Positions 1-9,592 of a DNA stretch of 15,828 bases are shown in pieces; the first letter of the stretch is position 1, and each line of letters begins with the position of its first letter. Location: NCBI GenBank assembly GCA_002315745.1, contig DCID01000006.1:1-15828 (forward strand). The letters run 5' to 3'. A model generated the notes under the pieces. It saw only the letters and a program-made list of their open reading frames with translations. It ran no database searches and had not been told where the DNA came from. The DNA is from Bacteroidales bacterium UBA1735 (GTDB lineage: Bacteria > Bacteroidota > Bacteroidia > Bacteroidales > Paludibacteraceae). A program made the position numbers and the translations under genes.

Positions 1-3000
1 CTTTATATCGCTTAGCTGGCGGAGGTGGCAATACCAAATACACGGTATCTCCTGCGTGCTGCGATTTGAAGGCGGCAACTAATCTACAAGTGACAGGCGT
101 TACAGCTAATACGGTATCTCTGTCTTGGGATCAGCCATCCAGTTTGTCTAATATCACGAAATTACAAATTGTTGATGGAAGTAATACTGTGCTAAAAGAT
201 GATATTGCTACATCGGCAACTTCGGCTACTGTGACGGGATTGACAGAGTGCACAAATTATACACTTAAGGTAGCTTCATATAGTGCTTCTTGTACCAAGT
301 ATTCCGAGAGTGTTAATGCTCAGCCATTCGGTGGTCCAAAAGTTGTGACTTTCAACTATAATGGTGGCTCTGGAACACCTGCATCCGATGAAACGGCATG
401 TGGCAAACCATCGGTAACCTTGCCTACTCCTAATTTGTGGGAACATCATTTGTTCAATGGCTGGTATACGGCTGCTTCGGGCGGTGACAAAGTGGGTGAT
501 GCTGGTGGATCTTATACCCCGACTTCTTCTATAGAAATCTTTGCGCAATGGCTATCTGAATCAACCTATACGGCTACGTTCTATAATAATGGTGATGTCT
601 ATAATACCCAATCCAATCTCTATGCGACAGATAATATCACTTTACCGGCAGGAACTCCTACGGCTTGTGATGGCTATACCTTCAAGGGTTGGGTAGAGTG
701 CGGTTCGGCTGCCGTTTGCTCTGAGGATGTAACTACTGCTCCGACGTATGCAACTTTCCCAACAGTCATAGGTACAAGTGATAGGACATATCGCGCGGTA
801 TATAGTTATGAGGAGTCTTCTTCATCACCTATTCGTAAGGCGGGAACGGATACTTATACGAAAGTGACGGATGCATCTACTCTAACAGCTGGTGATCAAA
901 TTGTGATTGCTGCAAGTGGCTCGGACGTTGCAATGAGTACTACTCAGAACACTAATAATAGAGGACAGGCTGCTGTAACTAAGTCAGGCAGTTCGTTGAC
1001 ATTTACAAGCAGTGTTTGTGTATTCACTTTACAAGCAGGTACAACTTCGGGTAAATGGTCTTTCTATGATGGTGCTGGATATATCTATGCGGCATCTTCA
1101 TCTTCCAACCAATTGAAGACGGAAAATACGAAAACCGCTAATAGTTCATGGACAATTACTATTTCTGATGGAGTAGCATCTGTTGTCGCAGCTGGTTCAA
1201 ATTCAAGAAACGTACTTCAATATAATTCAGGAAGTTCTATATTCGCATGTTATAGTAGTGCATCTCAAGGTGGTGTTGCTTTATATCGCTTAGCTGGCGG
1301 AGGCGGAACAACTAAGTACACCGTATCTCCTGCTTGTTGTGACCTCAAACCCGCAACGGCATTGAATGTAACGAATCTTGCGGGTACAAGTTTCACCCTC
1401 AATTGGACAAAGCCTTCGGATGTAACAGGCATTACGAAGTTACAAGTGGTGGATGGTAGCAACAATGTGGTTGTGGATAATATATCAACCTCAACTACAA
1501 CCACAACGGTAACTGGACTAACCGAGTGCCAAAACTACACCTTCAAGATTGCGTCCTATAGCTCTACATGTACCAAGTACTCGGAGAGCATCAACGTAAC
1601 ACCTTTCAGCGGTGAGAAAGTAGTCACCTTCAACTATGGCGAAGGATCAGGAACACCTGCTTCGGCATCTACCTCTTGCGCACAAAAGACGGTTACCTTA
1701 CCTACGCCTGACGCGCGCACGCACTTTATATTTGATGGGTGGTACACGGCTTCGACAGGCGGAATAAGGGTCGGTGGCGCTGGTGAATCTTATAAACCAG
1801 AGGCATCTATCACGCTTTATGCTCGTTGGACACCAGAGACGACACACACCGCTACCTTCTACAATAATGGTCAGGTTTATGGAACGCCACAGTCGAAGTA
1901 TGCGGGTGAGTCTATTACCAAACCTGCTACCGATCCTACGGCTTGCGAAGGATATACGTTCTTGGGCTGGTATTCTTCGGAGTACACCAGTTCCTCTGCT
2001 CCAACTTACGTTGAGTTCCCACAAACAATGGGAACAACCAATGTCAGCTACTATGCTGTTTATGGTACAGGTAGTGCTCCATCTACCACGTATGACAAGA
2101 TGACGGCTGTATCGCAATTGACCGATGGCAGCAAGTGCGTGATTGTTAATCATAATGGCGGAAAAGCAATCAACACTTCTGCTGGTGCTACTACTCAAAG
2201 TGGCGACTATGGCGCACTGACAGATCCTGCTGCTACTATAGTTTGGAATGTAGAGAAGGTGTCTGGTGGCTATAAGTTCAAGGCTGATGGAAAATATCTT
2301 GGCACTTCGGGTCAAGCAACGAATAGCACTCTCCAATTAGATGGATCGTACACCATTTGGAATATTATAGCTGATCAAAATGAAGCGGAAAATATGTTTA
2401 ATATGCAGAATGGTGAATCTACATATTTGGAGTATTATAGCGGCTTTAAACTTTATACGTATTCATATAATTATCGTCACTATTTTGAAACAGTCTTCTA
2501 CGTATCAGGCACGACCTATTCGACCTATACCACTTCTCCTGCCTGCTGTGACTTGAAACCTGTTACCAACCTGAGTGTAACGGGCGTAACAACTAATAGC
2601 GTGACCCTTGGTTGGACATTACCTGCCGACATGACAGGTATCAACAATTTCCAAGTGGTAGATGCAAGCAATAATCCTGTAAGTGGTTTGTTGTCCAAAT
2701 TGGCTACTTCTACTACAGTGACTGGCTTGACAGAGTGCACAAGTTATACCTATAAGGTGGCTTCTGTTGGCTCTACTTGCAGCAGTTATTCCTCGACGGT
2801 GAACGCACAACCATTTGGTGGTGCAAAGACCGTGACCTTCAACTATCAAGGACATGGTACAGGTATTGCATCGGCTTCGACCGATTGTGACCACAATACT
2901 TGCACACTTCCTACACCAGAGGCGGCTGGTTATGTCTTTGGCGGTTGGTATAGTGAGGCAGGTTGCACGAATAAAGTAGGTGATGGCGGTGCCACTTATA

Positions 3001-6000
3001 CGATTACGGCTACTACGACCCTCTATGCGAAGTGGTCACAACTCTATACCATCACGGTGGGCACAATCACAGGTAGTGGTACGGTTGTTCCGAGTGTAGT
3101 CTCTGCTTTGGCAGGAACGACTATCACTGTGACGGCAACGCCAAATGCTGGTTATTCACTTACTTGGGTGAAGCAGAATGGCACGAACATCACGATGTCT
3201 GGCAATTCGGGTACGTTCACGATGCCAAGTGCGAATGTGACCTTGACTGCCCAATTCTCGTATATCAATTACACAATCACGGTAACGGCTACTAATGGTA
3301 CAGTCACTTCACCCAATCCTGCTACGATTACCAATGCCCATATCGGACAAGTCATCACGCTGACGGCAACGCCCAATTCGGGTTATAGTTTCAGCCAGTG
3401 GCAATTGACTGGTTCTGGTACGTTAGGTGCACAAGCCGCTTCGACTTCCTTTACGGTAGGTGCAGGCAATGCTACCCTCAATGCAGTCTTCGTATTGCCG
3501 AACACAGTCACCTTCAGTGTACCATCTTGCGTGACAGCCATCGATCCTATCCAGTATATCCCAGGTAGCTCGATTACCTTGCCTACACCAGATGATATAG
3601 ATGGCTATACGTTTGAAGGATGGGCATTGTCGGCTCAGGTATCGGAAACAACGACTGAACCTACTACCTTTACAGGCACCTATTCGCCAACAGGTAGCCC
3701 AACGATGTATGCGATTTACTCACGTGACGAAGCGGGCTATAAGTACATCAATCGTTGGTGGAGTGTTCCTGTAGATAGTGCGATTGTGGCAGGTACATAC
3801 GTCATTGCTGCACTGTATAGCAATGAAAAAGGATACTTTACTTTAGGCAATGCTGAACTATATCGTAGTTCGAATACCCGTGATCCGGTCGCATATGCAA
3901 TCATGGTTACCAATTCTGCTGATGGTCAATATCTTGCATCTAATCCAGATGATAATTCTAAGTGGAACTTCGTTGTTCAATCAACAAGTCCCACAACGGT
4001 ATATGTACAGAATCCAACTAACTCTAAGTACTTACGCTTATGTGAGGATGACAATGGTGGACTTGGCTTTAATGCCTCACCCACCACTTGGACTCCGTAT
4101 GTAGTCGGTGATTATTGGAGACTAAAGGCAACGTTTACAAAGACACGCGACGCTTGTCTGTATTCAGCAGCAGCGGCTACATCAACTTTCTCGGGATTTA
4201 CTTGGAAGAGTTATGAAACTACTTCATTTAGTGGTAAACATGACTTATTACTCTTCCGTAAGTTTGACAAGCGTATCGCGACGACAGTGACCTACTACAC
4301 TTCCGCTCCTAACTGCTTGCCTAAACCCACTGTAACCTTCAATAATGGTAGTGTACTAATCGGTGAATCCATCAATCTCAACACCCTCTATTCATCCAAT
4401 AGTACTGGTGCGGTGACCTTCACGATTCTATCTGGTAGCGAATATGTAAATAGGTCAGGAAATACCTTGACAGGTGTGTATAAGGGTACAGTAATGGTGG
4501 AAGCTTGCCAAGCAGCAACTGGTGACTTTAAGGCTATTTGCACCACTGCGACTGTTCAAGTGCGTGATGGGCTGACGGCTGAAGCGCCAACACTTGGCTG
4601 TAACCAAATCACGGCTAAGTGGACAGGAACGGCAACGCAGTTGAATCTCTATGAGAAGATTCAAGGCACACCGGTTAATACTTCGTTATCAGGTGTGGCT
4701 GTGAAAAATACCCAAAGTGGTACGGTATATGCGGATGGCTGGTGCTTGTCGGGATCGAACCCAACTGCATCTTCGAATGGTTGGCGTTTCTATCAATCTA
4801 CCACCAACAATACCATCTACTCGCCCGTCTTATCTACTTTTGGTACAGTTACAGAAAGTACCGAAGTGAAATTGTCCATCAATTTCTGGGCAACGCAATC
4901 AGCAACGGTTCGTTTCTTTGCAACAACTCCGGTATCTTCAACTACTTCGCCCACTTACGATCCCATTGCTATCACAATCGATGGTAAAGAGAATGTAAAG
5001 ACGAAAGAATTAAGTGTGGTATCCAGTGACGAGTTGACAACGATTACAGTAGTTATATCTGGTGTAACAGGTGATGATCGTGTAGGTTTCTATGCTGTCT
5101 CCAGTCATGGTAACTACTACTTACATAGTATGGATGTGTCCGTACTATCCACGAAGCAGCCAGCTGTCGGTACTTATCCTGTAAGTTCTTCTCCTGCGGT
5201 TATCAATTATGAGTTCAACCCAGAGAAGACCTATTCTTACACCGTACAGAATGGCTCTGGTGATCCTTCTAACGAAGCCGTCTTCCGTCCAATGGACTGC
5301 GGTAATGCGACGATTACATTGACCCCATCCACATTGACGATGGAGACTTTGGTGGGAGTGCCTGTTAAGGATACCGTCCTCTTGGATGCAACGAACATCA
5401 TCACTTCTGTTAATCCTACACTTACAGGACTGAGCACTCCGTTTACCGCGAATGGCACATACACCCTCAATCCAGAAGCAGGATCGACCACGGGTAAGAT
5501 TGCGGTAACCTTCACTCCTTCTGCCGAAGGCGTGACTCACGATACCCTCTATGTACAAGTGGGCGATAGCGTCCGTATGGTGACTATCATCGGTCGCGCT
5601 TGCTCGTCCACATTTGTAGAAAGTGGTGCATCCAATGCTTCAGGTATCTCTGAGAACTCTGCTACCGCCAACTTCATGACAACCACTGGTTTCTTGATGG
5701 TTTCCGAGAATGGACGACTCAATACCGACTTGCTCACCAATGGTAACTTTGAATTTGGTAATATCAATGGTTGGGGTATCAACGCTAACTCGACTGCTCA
5801 AACTCCTACTATTACTACCACGGGTAAGTACTCTGGCACGTATGGTGCGTATGTAGAGGTAGCTAATGCTCCATCCAGTTCGGCACTATCATGGGCGGAT
5901 AAGAACTATGGTGGTCTCTATGCCGAGCAGATGACCCTTTCACCAGGTACATATACGATGACAGCGTATATTACGGGTGCTTCCAGTACGACGAAGCAAG

Positions 6001-9000
6001 AATATAATGATGGTAAATTCTATTTTGGTATATGGAATAGTAAGGGTGTGATTGGACGTTCCGCTGTCACCACAGTATCTAGTGAAAAGAAATGGGTACA
6101 GATTACGGGTACATTCACCCTGACCGAAACCACAACGGGTTATCCATTTGTGGCACATAGTAATGCGGATGGCGGCTACTGGATAGATAATATTACTCTT
6201 ATCTGTACGAATGCAGGCGCAAGTGATCACTTCTATGAGTATCCAATCACGAACCAAAGTTCGTATAGCATGACAGGTCTCAAGCCAAGCACCAGTTACA
6301 GCTACTATGTTACCAATCAGAATGGTTGTGCAAGTAATACTATTACGTTCACCACTTCGGATGGTTCGGCTCCTGTAGTAGTGGAAGCCGAGGATGTCCG
6401 TATCACGGCTCAGAAGGGTGGTAGTGCCAATGGCGTATTCGTGGTTAACACCACCACCGCTTACTCCACCATCTATCTCACCAAAGGTGCGACATCGGGT
6501 TCTTGTGATTGCGATCGTATCACCTTGATGACAAACACAGTCTCCTCCTTAGGTGGTGTAGTGAACTTCAACTTCACGCCGAAGAACACCGATGCCGAAG
6601 GCGACGAAGGTGTCTGCACGATTCAAATGATGACCAACGGCATGAGCGATCCTGCGACGGTCAATATCTACTGGTCAGTACAGGCTGGATGTGACCCATC
6701 AACGCCGACCATCGAAGTAACCGACATCGGTAGTGACTTCCTCACGATAGAGCATAATATCAATCTGGGTGACGACGAGTCTATCCAAATTGCCTTCTAC
6801 AAGGGAGCCGACTCCGCTTCCATCGTGGCTAACCAAGGTGATGAAATATTCTTCTCTAAGTACTACGAGGCTTACATGCATAAGAAACTGTGGGCAATAT
6901 ACAACCCAACGGCTAAGAAACGTTCGCTGGCAGGTATGCAAGTATGGCGTTCTCACACGGATTACGCTAGCTGGTTCCAAGAGAGCGAGGGTGCCAATAA
7001 GATTATTGACCTTTCTAACTTAGGTAGGTTTGAACCAGGTTGGATCTATCCTAACGAGGAGATTATCGTCTATACCGCTAACCAAGTAGGTTCTTGCGAG
7101 GCAGGTAAAGCACCCAATATGGGTGATTGGGCTGCCTTCTCCAGCAATGACCAATCGTTGTCCTTCTCGGGTGATGACGCGTTGTTGTTGGTTCGTAAAC
7201 AGAGTGATTGTACAGAGGAACGCAACAATATACCGCCAGACACAACTGTTACGGGTGAAAGCCTGTCATGGCGTCTGTTCGAAGATGCGAATGGTAAAGG
7301 TTGGTGGATGCTGGATATGATTGGTGCTCGTAAGAAAAACAATACACCTGATGGCTCCGCTTGTCGCAATTGGACGGATCCAACCAATGGTGAATCGGGT
7401 GACGATAAAGGATGGGTGAATGAGAATGGTCTCAAAGTGGACGACTCTCGTCCATACCTACTCTCCACGAACCGCTGCCTGCTCATCCGTTTGGCAACCG
7501 TTAAGAGTGGTGCTCAAGCCGTACAAGAGAACGTGGGTGATATGTACACCTTGGCGAACGAGTGGAAGGGTATTCACGTACCGACTAAACCCGATGACAA
7601 ACAAGACTCCATCTCTTGCGAAAACTTCTCCTATGTAGGTAACTTCGACTACGAGGATTACTATAGCAGATGGACGGCATTGGAACCTGAAGTGGATTAT
7701 AAAGAAGGCGAACAGCAAGATGATGGTGGATGGTACTTCTACGACTTCCCAATGGCACCATACTTCTGCCAAGACTTACTCATCGAAGTGGTCAAAGAAA
7801 CCGATCTTGGTGGTACTATCGTGCGTGATGTGAAGAAGTCACAAACTTATCACGTGCCTATCGTTATTGACAAAACTACGACCACTGCTGATCCAGACTA
7901 TTTTGTTGAGCCAGATGAGAACAATATCCTCAATGCCGCAATATGTAAGGATTGTGATATTGTCATCCGCGATGGTGCTAAATTGCAACACGTCACAGGC
8001 GGTTACTCCGAGTTCCACGATATCCACGTCTATGCAAAAGGCTTATTGGAAATCAACAATGGCTCTGCGACGGGTTCTGAACTCAAGTTACATGCTCTGT
8101 ATATGTACGCCAGCAAGGATACCATCAGCTACGCTATTATTAACAATAAGGCGAGCGGTAGTGACTCCGGTATTCGTGCAGACCGAATCAACCACGTTAA
8201 ACGTGTGGACGATGCAGCATGGTATCATATCTGCTTACCATACGATTGTAAGATATCCTCCGTTTACCAACTCAATGGTAAATCCATGGGCTCGTACGGT
8301 ACCGCCGCAGGTGTATGGGTAATCAAGGAGTACGATGGCGCTGAACGCCAAACTAAACAGAATGAGTCTGCTCCGGGTACGTCCTCTAAATACTGGAAGG
8401 AAGTGCCATACGATGGTATGATGTTAGCTGGTAAAGCCTACACTTTGGGTATCTACGAAAACGATACCATTGGTGGTAAAGTTTGGACAGGACAGAATCG
8501 TTCGATCTGCTTCCCATCTACCTCTACTACGAAGTACGAAGAGTTGGCTACCTCCTCTAAGACCACTACTATCTATAAGTGGGCAAGTGGTTATACGACG
8601 GATGTTAAACTTCGTAAACACATGGGTTGGAACTTCACAGGTTCACCTTATATCACGAAGTTCAACGGCGGTAAGATCTTCTCTTCCGATAACCTTATCC
8701 CAGGAGATATCAATGATAACTATTCGGGCTCGGATGTATATGTATCCATACCTATTGGAGGTAAGAACTTCCAACAGATCAAGGCTTCGTTAGCTACCAT
8801 TCATCCATTCACAGGCTACTTTGTACAAGCTAAATCAGATGGTACGGATGGCTCTTATACGCTTACGTATAATAAGTCAGACCGTCAATTGGCTCCTGCT
8901 CGTGCTGCCGAAGATCAGCGTATCGATGTCGAACTGAACATCAAGGCTGCGGGTATCGGTCTCGATAATGCAGGTATCATCGTGGACGACGAGTTCACGG

Positions 9001-9581
9001 CTGACTACGAGATTGGCGCTGACCTCGAGAAGTGGTATGCAGAGGATAATATACCTCAACTCTTCACGATCGCGACCGATGAGACGATGTTGGCTTACAA
9101 TGCGATGCCGACTGCTATGGCAACGAACATCCCATTAGGAATCTACGCACCGAAGGCGGCAGACTATACGCTCACTATCCGTGAGGATGCTAGTCGCCTC
9201 GATGCAGCTGAAGCCGTGCTGCTCTTGTATAAGGGTAAGATAGTGGCTGACTTGATGCTCAGCGACTACACCATCACCGCGGACAAGGCTGGTCAGATAA
9301 GCGGCTACTCCATCAATATCCCACGTGCTCGTAAGATCACGACTGATGTCGATAGGCCGGATATAGGAGACCCGTATGCGATAGTCGTCGGTGGGCAACT
9401 GACCATCGCTAACCTGACCGCGGGCGCGCGTGTATATATTATGGATATGCTCGGACATGTCTTGTATAACGATATCGTGATAGAGGATGCTCTAACCCTC
9501 GATATCGCTACCCAAGGTGTGTACAACATCGTTGTTACTTCCGAGGCTGGTACTTCCACGATTAAAACTGTTATTCGCTAA
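1..9581 (+). CDS. Giant modular T9SS-secreted surface protein (3' part, open at left edge)
   Basis: The reading frame is open from position 3 to the stop at 9579-9581, about 3190 residues, and no start codon in the window is convincing. The TTG at 66 lies inside a repeated motif (Ser-Pro-Ala-Cys-Cys-Asp-Leu-Lys at 48-71), so the true start is upstream. Order of regions: three modules of FN3, InlB/Listeria-Bacteroides (Flg_new) repeats and a beta-rich domain (48-4325); Ig-like or unassigned beta regions (about 4326-5600); a carbohydrate-binding-like domain (about 5725-6215); an FN3-like piece (about 6220-6360); a stretch resembling a lamin-tail-like fold (about 7045-7520, FSGDDALLLV); further unassigned beta-rich sequence; and a C-terminal T9SS sorting domain (about 9381-9578). 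The family role is extracellular: adhesion, glycan binding or surface-layer function. The substrate cannot be told from sequence, and no catalytic domain was recognised. The next gene starts 11 bp downstream, suggesting co-transcription. Confidence 0.9.
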   Translation, partial: LYRLAGGGGNTKYTVSPACCDLKAATNLQVTGVTANTVSLSWDQPSSLSNITKLQIVDGSNTVLKDDIATSATSATVTGLTECTNYTLKVASYSASCTKYSESVNAQPFGGPKVVTFNYNGGSGTPASDETACGKPSVTLPTPNLWEHHLFNGWYTAASGGDKVGDAGGSYTPTSSIEIFAQWLSESTYTATFYNNGDVYNTQSNLYATDNITLPAGTPTACDGYTFKGWVECGSAAVCSEDVTTAPTYATFPTVIGTSDRTYRAVYSYEESSSSPIRKAGTDTYTKVTDASTLTAGDQIVIAASGSDVAMSTTQNTNNRGQAAVTKSGSSLTFTSSVCVFTLQAGTTSGKWSFYDGAGYIYAASSSSNQLKTENTKTANSSWTITISDGVASVVAAGSNSRNVLQYNSGSSIFACYSSASQGGVALYRLAGGGGTTKYTVSPACCDLKPATALNVTNLAGTSFTLNWTKPSDVTGITKLQVVDGSNNVVVDNISTSTTTTTVTGLTECQNYTFKIASYSSTCTKYSESINVTPFSGEKVVTFNYGEGSGTPASASTSCAQKTVTLPTPDARTHFIFDGWYTASTGGIRVGGAGESYKPEASITLYARWTPETTHTATFYNNGQVYGTPQSKYAGESITKPATDPTACEGYTFLGWYSSEYTSSSAPTYVEFPQTMGTTNVSYYAVYGTGSAPSTTYDKMTAVSQLTDGSKCVIVNHNGGKAINTSAGATTQSGDYGALTDPAATIVWNVEKVSGGYKFKADGKYLGTSGQATNSTLQLDGSYTIWNIIADQNEAENMFNMQNGESTYLEYYSGFKLYTYSYNYRHYFETVFYVSGTTYSTYTTSPACCDLKPVTNLSVTGVTTNSVTLGWTLPADMTGINNFQVVDASNNPVSGLLSKLATSTTVTGLTECTSYTYKVASVGSTCSSYSSTVNAQPFGGAKTVTFNYQGHGTGIASASTDCDHNTCTLPTPEAAGYVFGGWYSEAGCTNKVGDGGATYTITATTTLYAKWSQLYTITVGTITGSGTVVPSVVSALAGTTITVTATPNAGYSLTWVKQNGTNITMSGNSGTFTMPSANVTLTAQFSYINYTITVTATNGTVTSPNPATITNAHIGQVITLTATPNSGYSFSQWQLTGSGTLGAQAASTSFTVGAGNATLNAVFVLPNTVTFSVPSCVTAIDPIQYIPGSSITLPTPDDIDGYTFEGWALSAQVSETTTEPTTFTGTYSPTGSPTMYAIYSRDEAGYKYINRWWSVPVDSAIVAGTYVIAALYSNEKGYFTLGNAELYRSSNTRDPVAYAIMVTNSADGQYLASNPDDNSKWNFVVQSTSPTTVYVQNPTNSKYLRLCEDDNGGLGFNASPTTWTPYVVGDYWRLKATFTKTRDACLYSAAAATSTFSGFTWKSYETTSFSGKHDLLLFRKFDKRIATTVTYYTSAPNCLPKPTVTFNNGSVLIGESINLNTLYSSNSTGAVTFTILSGSEYVNRSGNTLTGVYKGTVMVEACQAATGDFKAICTTATVQVRDGLTAEAPTLGCNQITAKWTGTATQLNLYEKIQGTPVNTSLSGVAVKNTQSGTVYADGWCLSGSNPTASSNGWRFYQSTTNNTIYSPVLSTFGTVTESTEVKLSINFWATQSATVRFFATTPVSSTTSPTYDPIAITIDGKENVKTKELSVVSSDELTTITVVISGVTGDDRVGFYAVSSHGNYYLHSMDVSVLSTKQPAVGTYPVSSSPAVINYEFNPEKTYSYTVQNGSGDPSNEAVFRPMDCGNATITLTPSTLTMETLVGVPVKDTVLLDATNIITSVNPTLTGLSTPFTANGTYTLNPEAGSTTGKIAVTFTPSAEGVTHDTLYVQVGDSVRMVTIIGRACSSTFVESGASNASGISENSATANFMTTTGFLMVSENGRLNTDLLTNGNFEFGNINGWGINANSTAQTPTITTTGKYSGTYGAYVEVANAPSSSALSWADKNYGGLYAEQMTLSPGTYTMTAYITGASSTTKQEYNDGKFYFGIWNSKGVIGRSAVTTVSSEKKWVQITGTFTLTETTTGYPFVAHSNADGGYWIDNITLICTNAGASDHFYEYPITNQSSYSMTGLKPSTSYSYYVTNQNGCASNTITFTTSDGSAPVVVEAEDVRITAQKGGSANGVFVVNTTTAYSTIYLTKGATSGSCDCDRITLMTNTVSSLGGVVNFNFTPKNTDAEGDEGVCTIQMMTNGMSDPATVNIYWSVQAGCDPSTPTIEVTDIGSDFLTIEHNINLGDDESIQIAFYKGADSASIVANQGDEIFFSKYYEAYMHKKLWAIYNPTAKKRSLAGMQVWRSHTDYASWFQESEGANKIIDLSNLGRFEPGWIYPNEEIIVYTANQVGSCEAGKAPNMGDWAAFSSNDQSLSFSGDDALLLVRKQSDCTEERNNIPPDTTVTGESLSWRLFEDANGKGWWMLDMIGARKKNNTPDGSACRNWTDPTNGESGDDKGWVNENGLKVDDSRPYLLSTNRCLLIRLATVKSGAQAVQENVGDMYTLANEWKGIHVPTKPDDKQDSISCENFSYVGNFDYEDYYSRWTALEPEVDYKEGEQQDDGGWYFYDFPMAPYFCQDLLIEVVKETDLGGTIVRDVKKSQTYHVPIVIDKTTTTADPDYFVEPDENNILNAAICKDCDIVIRDGAKLQHVTGGYSEFHDIHVYAKGLLEINNGSATGSELKLHALYMYASKDTISYAIINNKASGSDSGIRADRINHVKRVDDAAWYHICLPYDCKISSVYQLNGKSMGSYGTAAGVWVIKEYDGAERQTKQNESAPGTSSKYWKEVPYDGMMLAGKAYTLGIYENDTIGGKVWTGQNRSICFPSTSTTKYEELATSSKTTTIYKWASGYTTDVKLRKHMGWNFTGSPYITKFNGGKIFSSDNLIPGDINDNYSGSDVYVSIPIGGKNFQQIKASLATIHPFTGYFVQAKSDGTDGSYTLTYNKSDRQLAPARAAEDQRIDVELNIKAAGIGLDNAGIIVDDEFTADYEIGADLEKWYAEDNIPQLFTIATDETMLAYNAMPTAMATNIPLGIYAPKAADYTLTIREDASRLDAAEAVLLLYKGKIVADLMLSDYTITADKAGQISGYSINIPRARKITTDVDRPDIGDPYAIVVGGQLTIANLTAGARVYIMDMLGHVLYNDIVIEDALTLDIATQGVYNIVVTSEAGTSTIKTVIR
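48..4325 (+). repeat. Three tandem FN3 / InlB-repeat / beta-domain modules
   Basis: The motif Ser-Pro-Ala-Cys-Cys-Asp-Leu-Lys-Pro marks module boundaries at 48, 1326 and 2535, with a degenerate form (SAPNCLPKP) at 4302. This gives in-frame module lengths of 1278, 1209 and 1767 bp. Each module begins with an FN3 domain carrying a conserved Cys pair (LTEC about 15 residues before a second Cys), then an InlB-type repeat with the sequence VTLPTP or CTLPTP, a GWY core and a final aromatic-Ala-x-Trp. Modules 1 and 2 then carry a second InlB-like repeat (TATFYNNG...GYTF.GW) and a domain starting near YTKV or YDKM. Module 3 is longer because it carries two divergent InlB repeats (YTITV..., about 3043-3265 and 3270-3495) before its last InlB-like unit. 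Sequence 1-47 is the end of an earlier module, so the array continues to the left. Confidence 0.85.
5725..6215 (+). other. Carbohydrate-binding-module-like domain in the giant protein
   Basis: The translated segment opens with LLTNGNFEFGNINGWGI and closes with GGYWIDNITLIC. This 'N-G-x-F-E ... W' opening and 'D-[ND]-[IV]-x-[LIF]' ending is typical of galactose-binding-like carbohydrate-binding modules such as CBM4/9. Between them are the expected beta-strand alternation and the phrase 'SPGTYTMTAYI', matching the usual 'pGtYtls.y.' strand. Ligand specificity cannot be inferred. Confidence 0.6.
9381..9578 (+). other. T9SS type A C-terminal sorting domain of the giant protein
   Basis: The last 66 residues contain a strand ending GGQLTIANL, then RVYIMDMLGHVLYND, then GVYNIVV and a terminal STIKTVIR. 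This is the pattern of the type IX secretion C-terminal domain ('v.iyd..Gr.v......', 'l..G.Y.v.v', 'k.ik'). Family knowledge says this domain directs passage through the outer-membrane T9SS channel and is usually cleaved by a sortase-like protein, with attachment to A-LPS in some species. No signal peptide can be checked because the N-terminus is outside the window. Confidence 0.8.
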
Positions 9582-9592
9582 CCACTAAAACA

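Noticed and set aside
66..68. TTG as the start codon of the giant protein
   Set aside because: The frame is open upstream to position 3, and the TTG encodes the Leu of the repeated Cys-Cys-Asp-Leu-Lys motif, so it is internal.
1698..2336. Long minus-strand ORFs opposite the giant gene (for example 212 aa)
   Set aside because: They have no recognisable domains and lie opposite clear modular protein sequence; they are shadows of its codon usage.
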